The position numbers and the translations under genes are program-made. Below the pieces are notes generated by a model. That model saw nothing but the letters and a program-made list of their open reading frames with translations. It made no database searches and was not told where the DNA came from. 64,000 bases of DNA, taken from Allomuricauda sp. (lineage in GTDB: Bacteria > Bacteroidota > Bacteroidia > Flavobacteriales > Flavobacteriaceae). The first letter of the stretch is position 1; every line of letters begins with the position of its first letter. Shown here in pieces: positions 32,759 through 41,891 of this stretch. The stretch spans positions 248,001-312,000 of the forward strand of contig NZ_JACESV010000002.1 in NCBI RefSeq assembly GCF_013911645.1, in the 5' to 3' direction.

Positions 32759-33400
32759 TCATCCCCCCATCATTTTAAGCGCATAAACGCATGTAAAACC
32801 CTCAAACTCTATAAATTCAATTTCGTAATGCGATCTTTTTCCCTCGTACAATATCTCGGCCACGGTACGGGTGTCCTCAAAAGAAAAATCAATCACGTTA
32901 ATATGCCTTAAAAAACTGAGTCCCTGCTGTGCATAAATTTTGTAGAGCGATTCCTTGGCACCCCAAACAATGGTGAGCTTTCGCATCAATGCTTCTGAAT
33001 TGGCCAAGGTTTTGTACTCTTGGATGGGCGTGAATTTGTGGGCTATCTTTAGAATTTTATCACGTTGCATCTCAATATCGATGCCTACCTCATCGGTTTC
33101 ACTGATAATTATTCCGGTAAAGTTGTGTGAATGGGTAATGGAGATAAATTTCCCATCCTTAAGATGGGGTTTTCCAAAATCATCATAATACAGGTCATGA
33201 TCTACATAGCCCGCCTCTGCCATAAGGTGACGAATACTCAAAAAAGCCCTTCGGTGTGCCTCCGATTTCATGCCGTCCATCCTGTTTTGGCAATGCGTTG
33301 TAAGCTCCACACCCTTAGCAAGTTCAGCCTCTGGCTCGGTAACCTTCCAAATGTAAACTTTGGTCGTTGGCGAAACTGTTATTGTTTTGTAAATGGGCAT
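32759..33400 (-). CDS. 4'-phosphopantetheinyl transferase superfamily protein
   Basis: 213 residues with both Mg/CoA motifs of the Sfp type: VGIDIEMQRDKILKIAHKFTP near residue 102 and WGAKESLYKIYAQQGLSF near residue 145. It transfers the phosphopantetheine arm of CoA to carrier proteins, usually fatty-acid or secondary-metabolite ACP/PCP. No carrier protein or polyketide gene lies in this window, so it may serve primary metabolism or a distant cluster. It ends 40 bp before the thiamine-binding-like gene. Confidence 0.88.
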   Translation of the reverse strand: MPIYKTITVSPTTKVYIWKVTEPEAELAKGVELTTHCQNRMDGMKSEAHRRAFLSIRHLMAEAGYVDHDLYYDDFGKPHLKDGKFISITHSHNFTGIIISETDEVGIDIEMQRDKILKIAHKFTPIQEYKTLANSEALMRKLTIVWGAKESLYKIYAQQGLSFLRHINVIDFSFEDTRTVAEILYEGKRSHYEIEFIEFEGFTCVYALKMMGG

Positions 33401-33422
33401 GAACTAAAGTTAAGTGAATTCG

Positions 33423-33430
33423 TATCTTTG
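33423..33430 (+). promoter_or_regulatory. Promoter -7 box of ahcY
   Basis: TATCTTTG, 45 bp before the ATG, matches TAnnTTTG. No clear TTG at the usual upstream distance. Confidence 0.4.
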
Positions 33431-33474
33431 TCGCACTATTTAAGCGAAGCTACAAAAGTAAATTTATATAAAAT

Positions 33475-34791
33475 ATGAGCACAAAGACAATTCCGCATGT
33501 ACCTTACAAAGTGAAGGATATCTCTCTTGTAGACTGGGGAAGGAAAGAAATTGAGCTTGCCGAGGCCGAAATGCCAGGACTCATGGCCTTACGTGAAGAA
33601 TACAGGAGCCAACAACCTTTAAAGGGCGCAAGGATTGCCGGTTGTCTTCACATGACCATCCAAACTGCGGTACTTATCGAAACTTTGGTCGCGCTCGGAG
33701 CTGAGGTAACCTGGAGCTCTTGCAACATCTTTTCTACTCAAGACCACGCTGCTGCGGCAATAGCTGCTGCAGGAATCCCGGTTTATGCATGGAAAGGGAT
33801 GACCGAAGAGGAATTTGACTGGTGCATTGAGCAAACCTTGTTCTTTGGTGAGGCAAGAAAACCATTGAACATGATCTTGGACGATGGTGGAGATCTTACC
33901 AATATGGTCCTTGACCAATATCCCGAGTTGGCAACCGGAGTAAAAGGACTTTCCGAAGAGACCACAACCGGAGTACACCGTTTGTATGAAAGAATGAAAA
34001 AGGGAACGCTTCCCATGCCAGCCATTAACGTGAACGATTCTGTGACCAAGTCCAAATTTGACAATAAGTATGGATGCCGTGAGAGTGCCGTGGATGCTAT
34101 CCGCAGGGCCACGGACACCATGTTGGCCGGTAAACGTGTTGTGGTTGCCGGTTATGGCGATGTTGGAAAAGGAACTGCCGCATCGTTCCGTGGGGCAGGT
34201 GCCATTGTTACCGTTACCGAAATTGACCCAATTTGTGCTTTGCAAGCCTGTATGGACGGTTTTGAAGTGAAAAAATTGGAAACCGTGGTGTCCAATGCCG
34301 ATATTGTAATCACTACAACAGGCAACAAGGACATTATACGTGAAGAGCATTTTAGAGCCTTAAAGGACAAAGCCATTGTTTGCAACATTGGCCATTTTGA
34401 CAACGAAATTGATATGGCTTGGTTAAATGGAACCTACGGCGATACCAAAGACGAAATAAAACCACAGGTTGACAAGTACACCATTGATGGCAAAGATGTA
34501 ATTATCTTGGCCGAGGGTAGATTGGTAAACCTTGGATGCGCCACAGGTCACCCAAGTTTTGTAATGAGCAACTCGTTCACCAACCAAACCTTGGCACAAA
34601 TAGAGCTTTGGAACCACAGCGACAAATATGCCAACGAAGTTTATATGCTTCCGAAGCATTTGGACGAAAAAGTAGCCAAATTGCACTTGTCCCGTTTGGG
34701 CGCTGAGTTAACCGAGCTAAAGCAAGACCAAGCAGATTATATCGGTGTAAAAGTCGAAGGACCTTTTAAGCCAGAGTATTACCGATACTAA
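33475..34791 (+). CDS. ahcY: Adenosylhomocysteinase
   Basis: 438 residues; splits S-adenosylhomocysteine into adenosine and homocysteine, using a bound NAD. It has [52 protein letters not shown] (substrate site), the NAD-binding [33 protein letters not shown], and the C-terminal [21 protein letters not shown]...KPEYYRY. Length and motifs are normal. Monocistronic with a strong terminator. Confidence 0.97.
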   Translation: MSTKTIPHVPYKVKDISLVDWGRKEIELAEAEMPGLMALREEYRSQQPLKGARIAGCLHMTIQTAVLIETLVALGAEVTWSSCNIFSTQDHAAAAIAAAGIPVYAWKGMTEEEFDWCIEQTLFFGEARKPLNMILDDGGDLTNMVLDQYPELATGVKGLSEETTTGVHRLYERMKKGTLPMPAINVNDSVTKSKFDNKYGCRESAVDAIRRATDTMLAGKRVVVAGYGDVGKGTAASFRGAGAIVTVTEIDPICALQACMDGFEVKKLETVVSNADIVITTTGNKDIIREEHFRALKDKAIVCNIGHFDNEIDMAWLNGTYGDTKDEIKPQVDKYTIDGKDVIILAEGRLVNLGCATGHPSFVMSNSFTNQTLAQIELWNHSDKYANEVYMLPKHLDEKVAKLHLSRLGAELTELKQDQADYIGVKVEGPFKPEYYRY

Positions 34792-34810
34792 GCACGGAAG
34801 ATCTATAAAA

Positions 34811-34842
34811 CAAAAAACCCATGGTCAAAACCATGGGTTTTT
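34811..34842 (+). terminator. Terminator of ahcY
   Basis: AAAACCCATGG / CCATGGGTTTT perfect stem with a TCAAAA loop followed by T-run. It probably also serves the convergent DUF3332 gene. Confidence 0.9.
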
Positions 34843-34858
34843 TATTGGAATTTATTTT

Positions 34859-35437
34859 TTAATCCGCCAATAGGGTTTCACCATAGTAGCAGGTTTTGCT
34901 TTCTTTCAACAAGGCCAATCCTTCTTCCCTAGTACTCATAGGGTCAATTTTAACCTTTTCTCCGTTTGGCATATAAACAATATAGAAACCTTCTTCAAAA
35001 GAGGATAGTTTAATAATCTCACCATTTGGACGAATGGCATTCCAAGATTTTTCATCTGGTTTGTATACCAAATCAATTTTCTTTCCTTTTTTTGGTCCCT
35101 CCACCACGGTAACTTGAATTCTATTTTTGGTGGCCACCATTTTAAATTTGTTTCCATCGTGCTCTACCATTTGGGTTTCGGATTCCCCATCTTTCATCGC
35201 AATTGGGTTAGATCCCGACCAAAACTCGATTACGTTAAAAATAAGGGTATCTCCAAGAAAGAATAGGCCGTAAACAGGAACTATGTTCAATCCCCAAAAA
35301 ATCAGGTTGTCCAAAAACTTGCTATCCGTTAATCCTTGGTTCCAATCTTTTAAGTTGTTGAAGGCACTAAAAGAGCCTAAACAGCTAGTAAACAAAATAG
35401 AACAAGCCAATAATGATGAAATGATTGCTTTTTTCAT
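34859..35437 (-). CDS. DUF3332-type lipoprotein
   Basis: 192 residues. A lipoprotein signal peptide ends at the lipobox Cys (LLACSILFTSC). A segment NLIFWGLNIVPVYGLFFLGDTLIFNVIEFWSG follows, giving one or two membrane-associated helices. The C-terminal beta-rich domain has KIDLVYKPDEKSWN and FYIVYMPNGEKVKIDP. This is the DUF3332 arrangement; function unknown. The start at 35437 is at the signal peptide; the longer frame upstream is not real. Convergent with ahcY. Confidence 0.8.
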   Translation of the reverse strand: MKKAIISSLLACSILFTSCLGSFSAFNNLKDWNQGLTDSKFLDNLIFWGLNIVPVYGLFFLGDTLIFNVIEFWSGSNPIAMKDGESETQMVEHDGNKFKMVATKNRIQVTVVEGPKKGKKIDLVYKPDEKSWNAIRPNGEIIKLSSFEEGFYIVYMPNGEKVKIDPMSTREEGLALLKESKTCYYGETLLAD

Positions 35438-35570
35438 GATATAAGATTTATGGTTAATGCTATTAAAACTACAAAAAAACTTTGTGTAAAAGCCACAATG
35501 GTTTATCAAGGAGCTTTTTTTGGTATCATTTAATTGGTTACATTGCCTCGGCAACTTATATTTCAAAACA

Positions 35571-36680
35571 ATGGATAACTGGTACAACATACAGAATGTG
35601 GAAACGGTGGATTCTCCCTCAATTGCATTATACTTGGAACACCTTGAATACAACATAAAAGAGATGATTACCTTGGTTGATGGCAAAACAGAACGGTTGA
35701 TGCCGCACATCAAAACCAACAAAATGCCCAAGGTAATGGAACTATTGTTGGCATCCGGAATCTCCAACTTTAAGGCTTCCACCATTGCTGAAGCGGAAAT
35801 AGCTGCTGAAGCTGGAGCTAAGTCTGTTTTGATTTCCCATCAACTTGTTGGGCCCAAAGTAAAACGCCTCCTTAGTTTGATGAAACACTATTCTGAAACC
35901 CAGTTTTCCTCTATTTTGGACAATATGGATAGTGCCGAGCTTTTAAACCAAGAGGCTTTGGACCATGAACTCACCATCGATATTTATATTGACATCAATA
36001 ACGGAATGAACCGTTCAGGCATTAAAGTTGGGCACAGCCTCGACGAGCTAATGGCTTTTCTTAATACTTGCAATGCATTACATTTTAAAGGGTTCCATGT
36101 GTATGATGGCCATTTACGCGACACCGATTTTGAGGAGAGGAACCAAAAAATTGAAAAAGGGCTGGAAGAAGTAAGCGCATACTTTAAAGCGGTTCAAGAA
36201 AAGTACCCGGACTCCCAAATGATCTGTGGAGGAACCCCGTCCTTTACATCCCACTTGATCAACAAAAGTAGAATTACCAGCCCGGGCACTTGTGTGCTTT
36301 GGGATTGGGGATATGGTGAAAAATTAAAGGAACAAAACTTTAAACATGCCGCGCTTTTAGTTACAAGGATTATTTCCAAACCCACCGAGGGCATTATTAC
36401 AGTGGATCTGGGCCATAAATCCGTGGCAGCCGAAAACCCGATTGACAAACGGGTCAAATTTCTCAATCTAGAAAATTATGAATTGCTTTCACAAAGTGAA
36501 GAACATGGTGTAATCAAAGTAAAAGATTGGGACAAACATAACGTTGGAGATGTTTTATATGGCATTCCGTATCATATTTGCCCTACTATTAACCTTCATG
36601 ATGAAGTTTCTGTGATTGAAAACGGTAAAAAAGTAAACACTTGGGAAATTACAGCCCGAAAACGGAAATTACGCTTCTAA
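35571..36680 (+). CDS. D-threonine aldolase-like PLP enzyme
   Basis: 369 residues, alanine-racemase-type TIM barrel. MPHIKTNKMPKVMELLLASGISNFKAST holds the PLP Lys region (HIKTNK), then YIDINNGMNRSGI, the CGGTPSFTSHL phosphate-binding region, and a C-terminal beta domain with HDEVSVIENGKKV and a metal-binding-like YHICPTINLHD. It fits the DSD1 / D-threonine aldolase family: metal-dependent cleavage or dehydration of D-hydroxy amino acids. ATG at 35571 chosen by family length. Substrate not certain. Confidence 0.87.
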   Translation: MDNWYNIQNVETVDSPSIALYLEHLEYNIKEMITLVDGKTERLMPHIKTNKMPKVMELLLASGISNFKASTIAEAEIAAEAGAKSVLISHQLVGPKVKRLLSLMKHYSETQFSSILDNMDSAELLNQEALDHELTIDIYIDINNGMNRSGIKVGHSLDELMAFLNTCNALHFKGFHVYDGHLRDTDFEERNQKIEKGLEEVSAYFKAVQEKYPDSQMICGGTPSFTSHLINKSRITSPGTCVLWDWGYGEKLKEQNFKHAALLVTRIISKPTEGIITVDLGHKSVAAENPIDKRVKFLNLENYELLSQSEEHGVIKVKDWDKHNVGDVLYGIPYHICPTINLHDEVSVIENGKKVNTWEITARKRKLRF

Positions 36681-36820
36681 TACAGGTCCAAGATTTGCCC
36701 AAATCCTAAAAATAGAGGTTCTTTTCAATATTCTACAAGATAAGAAGGTCAAGGTCACTCCCCATCACTCCAAAAATATCACCATTAGGTTATGAAATCT
36801 TTAAAAATGATGACAAATAA

Positions 36821-36850
36821 AAAAGGCTCCGCAAATGCAGAGCCTTTTCC
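36821..36850 (-). terminator. Terminator of rplU-rpmA
   Basis: AAAAGGCTC / GAGCCTTTT stem with an AAAT-type loop and T-run on the minus strand, 20 bp after the rpmA stop. Confidence 0.85.
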
Positions 36851-36869
36851 AAAAAATTTTTATTGCTTA

Positions 36870-37130
36870 TTAAGCTTCAAAAGGTTCGATGGAAACGTAA
36901 GATTTACCACCAACTTTCTTTTCAAACTTAACAACACCATCTACCTTGGCGTGCAAGGTATGGTCTTTTCCTGCGTATACATTTTCGCCAGGGTTGTGCT
37001 TGGTACCACGTTGTCTTACAATAATGTTACCAGCAATGGCTGCCTGACCACCAAAAATCTTAACACCTAAGCGTTTCGATTCTGATTCTCTACCGTTTTT
37101 TGAACTACCTACACCTTTCTTGTGAGCCAT
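36870..37130 (-). CDS. rpmA: 50S ribosomal protein L27
   Basis: 86 residues; [29 protein letters not shown] and [30 protein letters not shown] are the L27 signature. The N-terminal tail reaches the peptidyl-transferase centre. It follows rplU by 24 bp, the normal bacterial order, and ends in the shared terminator. The N terminus begins directly with MAHKKG, so no processed extension as in Firmicutes is present. Confidence 0.97.
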   Translation of the reverse strand: MAHKKGVGSSKNGRESESKRLGVKIFGGQAAIAGNIIVRQRGTKHNPGENVYAGKDHTLHAKVDGVVKFEKKVGGKSYVSIEPFEA

Positions 37131-37154
37131 GATATATAAATTTTAGTTCTTTTC

Positions 37155-37694
37155 TTATTTGCTTAACGCTTCGATCAACTCGGCCTTCTTCATGGAAGAG
37201 TAACCGGTAATTTCCTTGGCTTTTGCCATTTCCTTCAATTCAGCAACAGTTTTGGAACTCAAATCCTCAGTTGCCTTTGGAGCTTCTTTTTTTGGAGCCT
37301 CTGCTTTTTTCTCTGCCTTTTTTGGTTCGGCAGCTGGTTTTGCTTCAGCTTTGGCTTTTGCGGGGGCCGCTTTTTTGGCTCCTTTTGCCAAGATACTCTC
37401 AACAACGATTTCAGTCAAATATTGTCTGTGACCGTTTTTCTTTTGGTATCCTTTACGTCTTTTCTTTTTAAAGACGATTACCTTATCTCCTTTAAGGTGT
37501 TTTACAACTTTGGCTTCAACAGCCGCACCTTCTATGACCGGGGCGCCAATGGTTACGTTACCACCATCTTCCAAAAGAAGCACTTTGTCGAAAGTAACTT
37601 TTTTACCTTCTTCTGCTTGTAAACGGTGAACGTACACTTTTTGGTCTTTTGCAACTTTAAATTGCTGCCCTGCCATCTCTACAATTGCGTACAT
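37155..37694 (-). CDS. rplU: 50S ribosomal protein L21 with extended C-terminal domain
   Basis: 179 residues. Residues 1-103 are the normal L21 (MYAIVEMAGQQFKVAKDQKVYVHRL ... KKRRKGYQKKNGHRQYLTEIVVESI). The remaining ~75 residues are an Ala/Lys/Pro/Glu-rich linker and a terminal SAP/Rho-N-like helical motif (LSSKTVAELKEMAKAKEITGYSSMKKAELIEALSK). Such extended L21 proteins occur in flavobacteria; the tail may bind nucleic acid. Promoter at 37745-37774 upstream. Confidence 0.95.
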   Translation of the reverse strand: MYAIVEMAGQQFKVAKDQKVYVHRLQAEEGKKVTFDKVLLLEDGGNVTIGAPVIEGAAVEAKVVKHLKGDKVIVFKKKRRKGYQKKNGHRQYLTEIVVESILAKGAKKAAPAKAKAEAKPAAEPKKAEKKAEAPKKEAPKATEDLSSKTVAELKEMAKAKEITGYSSMKKAELIEALSK

Positions 37695-37744
37695 AATGCG
37701 TTAATTAGATTAAAATTACTGCGCTTTATCAAAATTAGCGGGTG

Positions 37745-37774
37745 CAAATATACTGCTAAATCCTTAATCTACAA
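37745..37774 (-). promoter_or_regulatory. rplU-rpmA promoter
   Basis: Minus-strand TTG (37774-37772), 19-nt spacer, TATATTTG (37752-37745): a very good Bacteroidota promoter, leaving a ~45-nt leader before rplU. Confidence 0.7.
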
Positions 37775-37789
37775 GTAATCTTCCCTGAT

Positions 37790-38245
37790 TTAACCCATAA
37801 TTTTTTTTGAATTGTTACTGGTTTTAAAGAGTTGCATAAACGAGAGGGTCAAAACCAAAGTCGTGGCAAACCCCATAATGGCTACTGTAAAAAAAACAAT
37901 GCCTTGGAAATTCTTATAGTCGTTGGACCATGCCGAGGAGAGTTTATCAAGAAAAGCACTGTCCAACTCCGTTGCATAGAGGGCAAAGAAGATGGTGAAC
38001 AACAACGTGGCAACAAAACCGGTTGTAATGCCTGCGGTAAATCCATTTCCATAACTAAAACTCTTGCCCTGCCTTATTTTGGTATACTTGATTGTCTCAT
38101 ATATACCAAAACCAGTAATCACCCCATTGAACAGGCTGTAAAAAACATTGGTATGCTTTCCCATCAAGGCCAAAATCAAAAAATATGCGATCAGTACAGC
38201 ACTGGTAACTATTCCGAAACGGATTGGAAGGGTTAAATTTTTCAT
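37790..38245 (-). CDS. DUF4199 membrane protein
   Basis: 151 residues with four hydrophobic helices (~10-28, 33-50, 68-92, 122-143) and little else. The size and pattern (GVITGFGIYETIKYTKIRQGKSFSYGNGFTAGITTGFVATLLF) match the DUF4199 family of Bacteroidota inner-membrane proteins. No function is known. It lies upstream of rplU on the same strand but the rplU promoter lies between them. Confidence 0.82.
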   Translation of the reverse strand: MKNLTLPIRFGIVTSAVLIAYFLILALMGKHTNVFYSLFNGVITGFGIYETIKYTKIRQGKSFSYGNGFTAGITTGFVATLLFTIFFALYATELDSAFLDKLSSAWSNDYKNFQGIVFFTVAIMGFATTLVLTLSFMQLFKTSNNSKKIMG

Positions 38246-38428
38246 ATTTCAATTTTTGGATTCATTGTTTAATTTACTGAATGTTTGTGAATTATCCCAC
38301 ATTTTAAATCTAAAGACTTTTATATATTCATGGGATCGTCATAAAAAATTTTATATTTAGCGTAACATCGATTGGAAAATCGATACCAACCTCTTAGCAA
38401 TATCAATTTTTAAATACTGACTATTAAC

Positions 38429-39751
38429 ATGAAAAAACATTTGTTTTCTGCATTTACAATGCTCTTTGCAGTAACGCTGCTTTCGGCACAGGAAGTGGTT
38501 TTTGAAGAGTATGATCTGGACAACGGTCTGCACGTTATCCTACATCAGGACAACGGTGCGCCTGTGGTTACCACATCGGTTATGTACCATGTGGGATCCA
38601 AGGACGAGGACCCCGAAAAAACGGGTTTTGCCCACTTTTTTGAACATTTATTGTTCGAAGGCACCAAAAACATTGAACGAGGTGAGTGGGACCAAATCGT
38701 TGCTTCCAATGGAGGAAGGCATAATGCCAACACCTTTTTGGATCGCACCTATTATTATGAAGTTTTTCCCTCCAACAGTTTGGAAGTCGGCCTTTGGCTG
38801 GAATCGGAACGCTTGATGCATCCTATAATCGGGCAAGTTGGTGTAGATACCCAAAAAGAAGTGGTACAGGAGGAAAAGAGGCTTCGGGTAGATAATTCTC
38901 CCTACGGTGCCTTTTTTAATGAAATCCTGAAAAATCTATATACCAACCATCCATATCGCTGGGGGGTTATCGGGTCTTTTGAGCATTTGGCAAGTGCCAC
39001 TTTGGACGATTTTAAAAAGTTCAATAAAACCTATTATGTGCCCAATAATGCGGTTTTGGTTGTAGCTGGAGATTTTGAAACCGCCAAGACCAAAAAAATG
39101 ATCGAGGATTATTTTGGCCCTATTCCAAGAGGTGCCGAAATCCAAAGACCAAACGTAAAGGAAGAGCCTATCACCAAAACCAAGTTTGCCAAGTATTACG
39201 ACCCCAACATCCAAATCCCTGCAATTTTATTGGCTTATAGAACACCAGGGCAAGGGCAACGGGATGCTTATGTGATTAACATGATTTCTACTTATTTGAG
39301 CGATGGGGAAAGCTCCAAACTCTACAAAAAATTGGTGGACGAGAAAAAAATGGCACTTCAAATACTTTCCGTGCCCATTGATGCCGAAGATTACAGCTCG
39401 TACATCGTTGGAGGGCTTCCTGTTGGCGACAATTCCATTCAGGACATCAAAAAAGAGATCGATGAAGAGATCCTAAAACTTCAAATGGAGTTGATTTCCG
39501 AAAAAGATTACCAAAAACTTCAGAACAAGTTCGAGAACCAATTTGTAAATGCCAACAGTAGTGTTGAGGGCATCGCCAACTCATTGGCCGAAAACTATAT
39601 GCTGAAGGACGATACCAACCTCATCAACACCGAGATTGATATTTACCGTTCCATTACCCGTGAAGAAATCATGGAAGTGGCCAAAAAATATTTGAAGGTG
39701 AACCAACGTATCGAGTTGGAATATTTACCAGAACAAAAAGATGCTAATTAA
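38429..39751 (+). CDS. M16 family zinc peptidase, catalytic partner
   Basis: 440 residues. A signal peptide (FTMLFAVTLLSAQE) precedes an M16 domain whose inverted zinc motif is HFFEHLLFEG (HxxEH) near residue 70, followed by the third-ligand Glu region VVQEEKRLRVDN. A second M16-like domain carries RTPGQGQRDAYVINMISTYLSDGESSKLYKKLV. Periplasmic. It is followed 1 bp later by an M16 protein lacking the zinc motif, so the two probably form a heterodimer in which this subunit cuts. Confidence 0.9.
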   Translation: MKKHLFSAFTMLFAVTLLSAQEVVFEEYDLDNGLHVILHQDNGAPVVTTSVMYHVGSKDEDPEKTGFAHFFEHLLFEGTKNIERGEWDQIVASNGGRHNANTFLDRTYYYEVFPSNSLEVGLWLESERLMHPIIGQVGVDTQKEVVQEEKRLRVDNSPYGAFFNEILKNLYTNHPYRWGVIGSFEHLASATLDDFKKFNKTYYVPNNAVLVVAGDFETAKTKKMIEDYFGPIPRGAEIQRPNVKEEPITKTKFAKYYDPNIQIPAILLAYRTPGQGQRDAYVINMISTYLSDGESSKLYKKLVDEKKMALQILSVPIDAEDYSSYIVGGLPVGDNSIQDIKKEIDEEILKLQMELISEKDYQKLQNKFENQFVNANSSVEGIANSLAENYMLKDDTNLINTEIDIYRSITREEIMEVAKKYLKVNQRIELEYLPEQKDAN

Positions 39752-39752
39752 G

Positions 39753-41825
39753 ATGAAAAAGTATTTAATTTTAGCTGTGCTGTCCTTATGCATGACAGCC
39801 TCATACGCACAAATTGATAGGAGTACGCAACCAAAAGCTGGTCCTGCTCCCAAGATCAACTTAAAGGAACCTGCCCGTTTTGAGCTTAAAAACGGCTTGA
39901 AGGTCCTTGTAGTGGAAAACCACAAATTACCCAGGGTTCGCATTCAGCTTTCCATTGACAACCCACCTATTTTAGAGGGTGACAAAGCTGGGGTATCCGC
40001 ACTTACGGGAAGCATGTTGGGCAAAGGGTCCAAAAACATCCCAAAGGACGAATTTTATGAAGAAGTGGATTTTTTAGGTGCCAATGTTTACATTGGTGAG
40101 CAAAGTGCCTTCGCAAGTTCTTTGTCCAAATATTTCCCAAGGATTTTGGAGTTGATGGCCGATGCCGCACTCAATCCAAACTTTCTCCAAGAAGAATTTG
40201 ATAAGGAAAAAGAGAAAATCATAACAGGCATCAAATCCGAGGAAAAAGACGTTTCCGCCATTGCGGACAGGGTTCAATTGGCCTTGGCCTACGGAAAAAA
40301 TCACCCTTTTGGTGAATTTATGACCGAGGAGACCGTTAACAATGTAACCCTACTCGATGTGGAGCAATTCTACCGGTCTTATTTTGTTCCCGCCAATGCT
40401 TATTTGGTCGTAATCGGTGATGTAGAATTTGAAAACGTGAAAGAATTGGTGACCAAGGCGTTCACTCCCTGGTCCAAAGCAGCCCCGCCTTCTTTTAGCT
40501 ATTCCGACCCAAAAGATGTGCAGTACACCCAAATCAATTTTGTGGATATGCCCAACGCTGTGCAGTCCGAAGTAGCGGTGGAAAACATCACCCACTTAAA
40601 AATGAAGGACGAGGACTATCTGGATGCCCTTTTGGCCAATAGAATATTAGGTGGCGGTGGACAGGCAAGGTTGTTCAAAAATTTGAGAGAGGACAAAGGG
40701 TACACCTACGGTTCCTATTCCGGATTAAGGGCCAATAAATTTAGTCCAATGCGTTTTAACGCCTATGCGCAAGTTAGAAATGCCGTTACCGATAGCTCCG
40801 TGGTCGAAATCTTGAAAGAGATAGATAAAATAACTTCCGAGCCTGTCTCCGATGAAGAACTGGCTAATGCAAAGGCCAAATATGCAGGAAGCTTTGTGAT
40901 GGCCCTCGAAAAACCTGAAACCGTTGCCGAGTATGCACTGAACATAGAGACCGAGGATCTTCCAAAGAATTTTTACGAAACCTATCTGGAACGATTGGAC
41001 GCCATTACCAAAGAAGATGTGCTCCAAGCAGCCAAAAAGCACTTTTCCACCACCAATGCCCGCGTAGTTGTTACCGGAAAGGGAAGCGATGTTTTGGAAA
41101 ACTTGGAGAAAGTGACCTTTAAAGGAAAAGATGTTCCTGTACTGTATTACGATAAGTATGCCAACAAAACGGAAAAACCTGATTATAGTGTCGCCGTTCC
41201 CGAAGGGATGGATGCCAATACTGTATTGAAAAACTATATTGAGGCCATTGGCGGTAAATCCAAACTGGAAAGTGTGGACTCTTATTCCATGTTGGCCGAA
41301 GCAGAAATGCAGGGCATGAAACTGGAACTTGAGATGAAGAAGACCTCCCAAGACCAATTCATGCAAGATGTAAAAGTGCAAGGAAATTCCATGCAAAAAC
41401 AGGTTTTGGATGGCGATTCCGGTTACATGGTGGTGCAAGGTCAGCGTAAAGACCTTTCTCCAGAGGAAATTGCAAAAATCAAAGAAGAATCTGCCGCTTT
41501 CCCTGAATTGAATTACTTGGCTGCAGGGGATGTTACCTTGGAAGGTGTTGAGCCTGTGGGCGACAAAAAGGCCTACAAGCTAAAAATAAACGACAGCAAA
41601 ACCGCTTTCTACGATGTGGAAACCGGTCTAAAAGTTCAAGAAATCAACACTCAGGAAGTACAAGGTCAGCAAATGACGAGTACATTGGGGTACAGTGATT
41701 ACCAAGAAGTTTCAGGTATCAAATTCCCGTTCAAGCTGATGCAAAGCATGGGACCTCAAAACTTTGAATTTAATGTGAAAGAAATCAAAGTAAACGAAGG
41801 GGTTGAGGCATCAGACTTTAAATAA
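39753..41825 (+). CDS. M16 family peptidase-like protein, non-catalytic partner with extra C-terminal domain
   Basis: 690 residues. Signal peptide (LILAVLSLCMTASYAQ), an M16 domain without HxxEH (residues ~30-230; the corresponding stretch is VSALTGSMLGKGSKN), then the second M16 domain with the R/Y binding pair RLFKNLREDKGYTYGSYSG (~310). A C-terminal ~220-residue beta-rich domain follows, of the outer-membrane lipoprotein-sorting-like type (LKNYIEAIGGKSKLESVDSYSMLAEAEM). It begins 1 bp after the catalytic subunit. Starts at ATG 39753. Confidence 0.88.
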   Translation: MKKYLILAVLSLCMTASYAQIDRSTQPKAGPAPKINLKEPARFELKNGLKVLVVENHKLPRVRIQLSIDNPPILEGDKAGVSALTGSMLGKGSKNIPKDEFYEEVDFLGANVYIGEQSAFASSLSKYFPRILELMADAALNPNFLQEEFDKEKEKIITGIKSEEKDVSAIADRVQLALAYGKNHPFGEFMTEETVNNVTLLDVEQFYRSYFVPANAYLVVIGDVEFENVKELVTKAFTPWSKAAPPSFSYSDPKDVQYTQINFVDMPNAVQSEVAVENITHLKMKDEDYLDALLANRILGGGGQARLFKNLREDKGYTYGSYSGLRANKFSPMRFNAYAQVRNAVTDSSVVEILKEIDKITSEPVSDEELANAKAKYAGSFVMALEKPETVAEYALNIETEDLPKNFYETYLERLDAITKEDVLQAAKKHFSTTNARVVVTGKGSDVLENLEKVTFKGKDVPVLYYDKYANKTEKPDYSVAVPEGMDANTVLKNYIEAIGGKSKLESVDSYSMLAEAEMQGMKLELEMKKTSQDQFMQDVKVQGNSMQKQVLDGDSGYMVVQGQRKDLSPEEIAKIKEESAAFPELNYLAAGDVTLEGVEPVGDKKAYKLKINDSKTAFYDVETGLKVQEINTQEVQGQQMTSTLGYSDYQEVSGIKFPFKLMQSMGPQNFEFNVKEIKVNEGVEASDFK

Positions 41826-41845
41826 GCAGAACTCTTGATAAAGAT

Positions 41846-41875
41846 AAAAAGGCGCTCCTACCGAGCGCCTTTTTT
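41846..41875 (+). terminator. Terminator of the M16 pair
   Basis: AAAAAGGCGCTC / GAGCGCCTTTTTT stem with a CTACC loop, 20 bp after the stop; probably bidirectional for the convergent receptor gene. Confidence 0.9.
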
Positions 41876-41891
41876 AATGTTCATCAATTTG

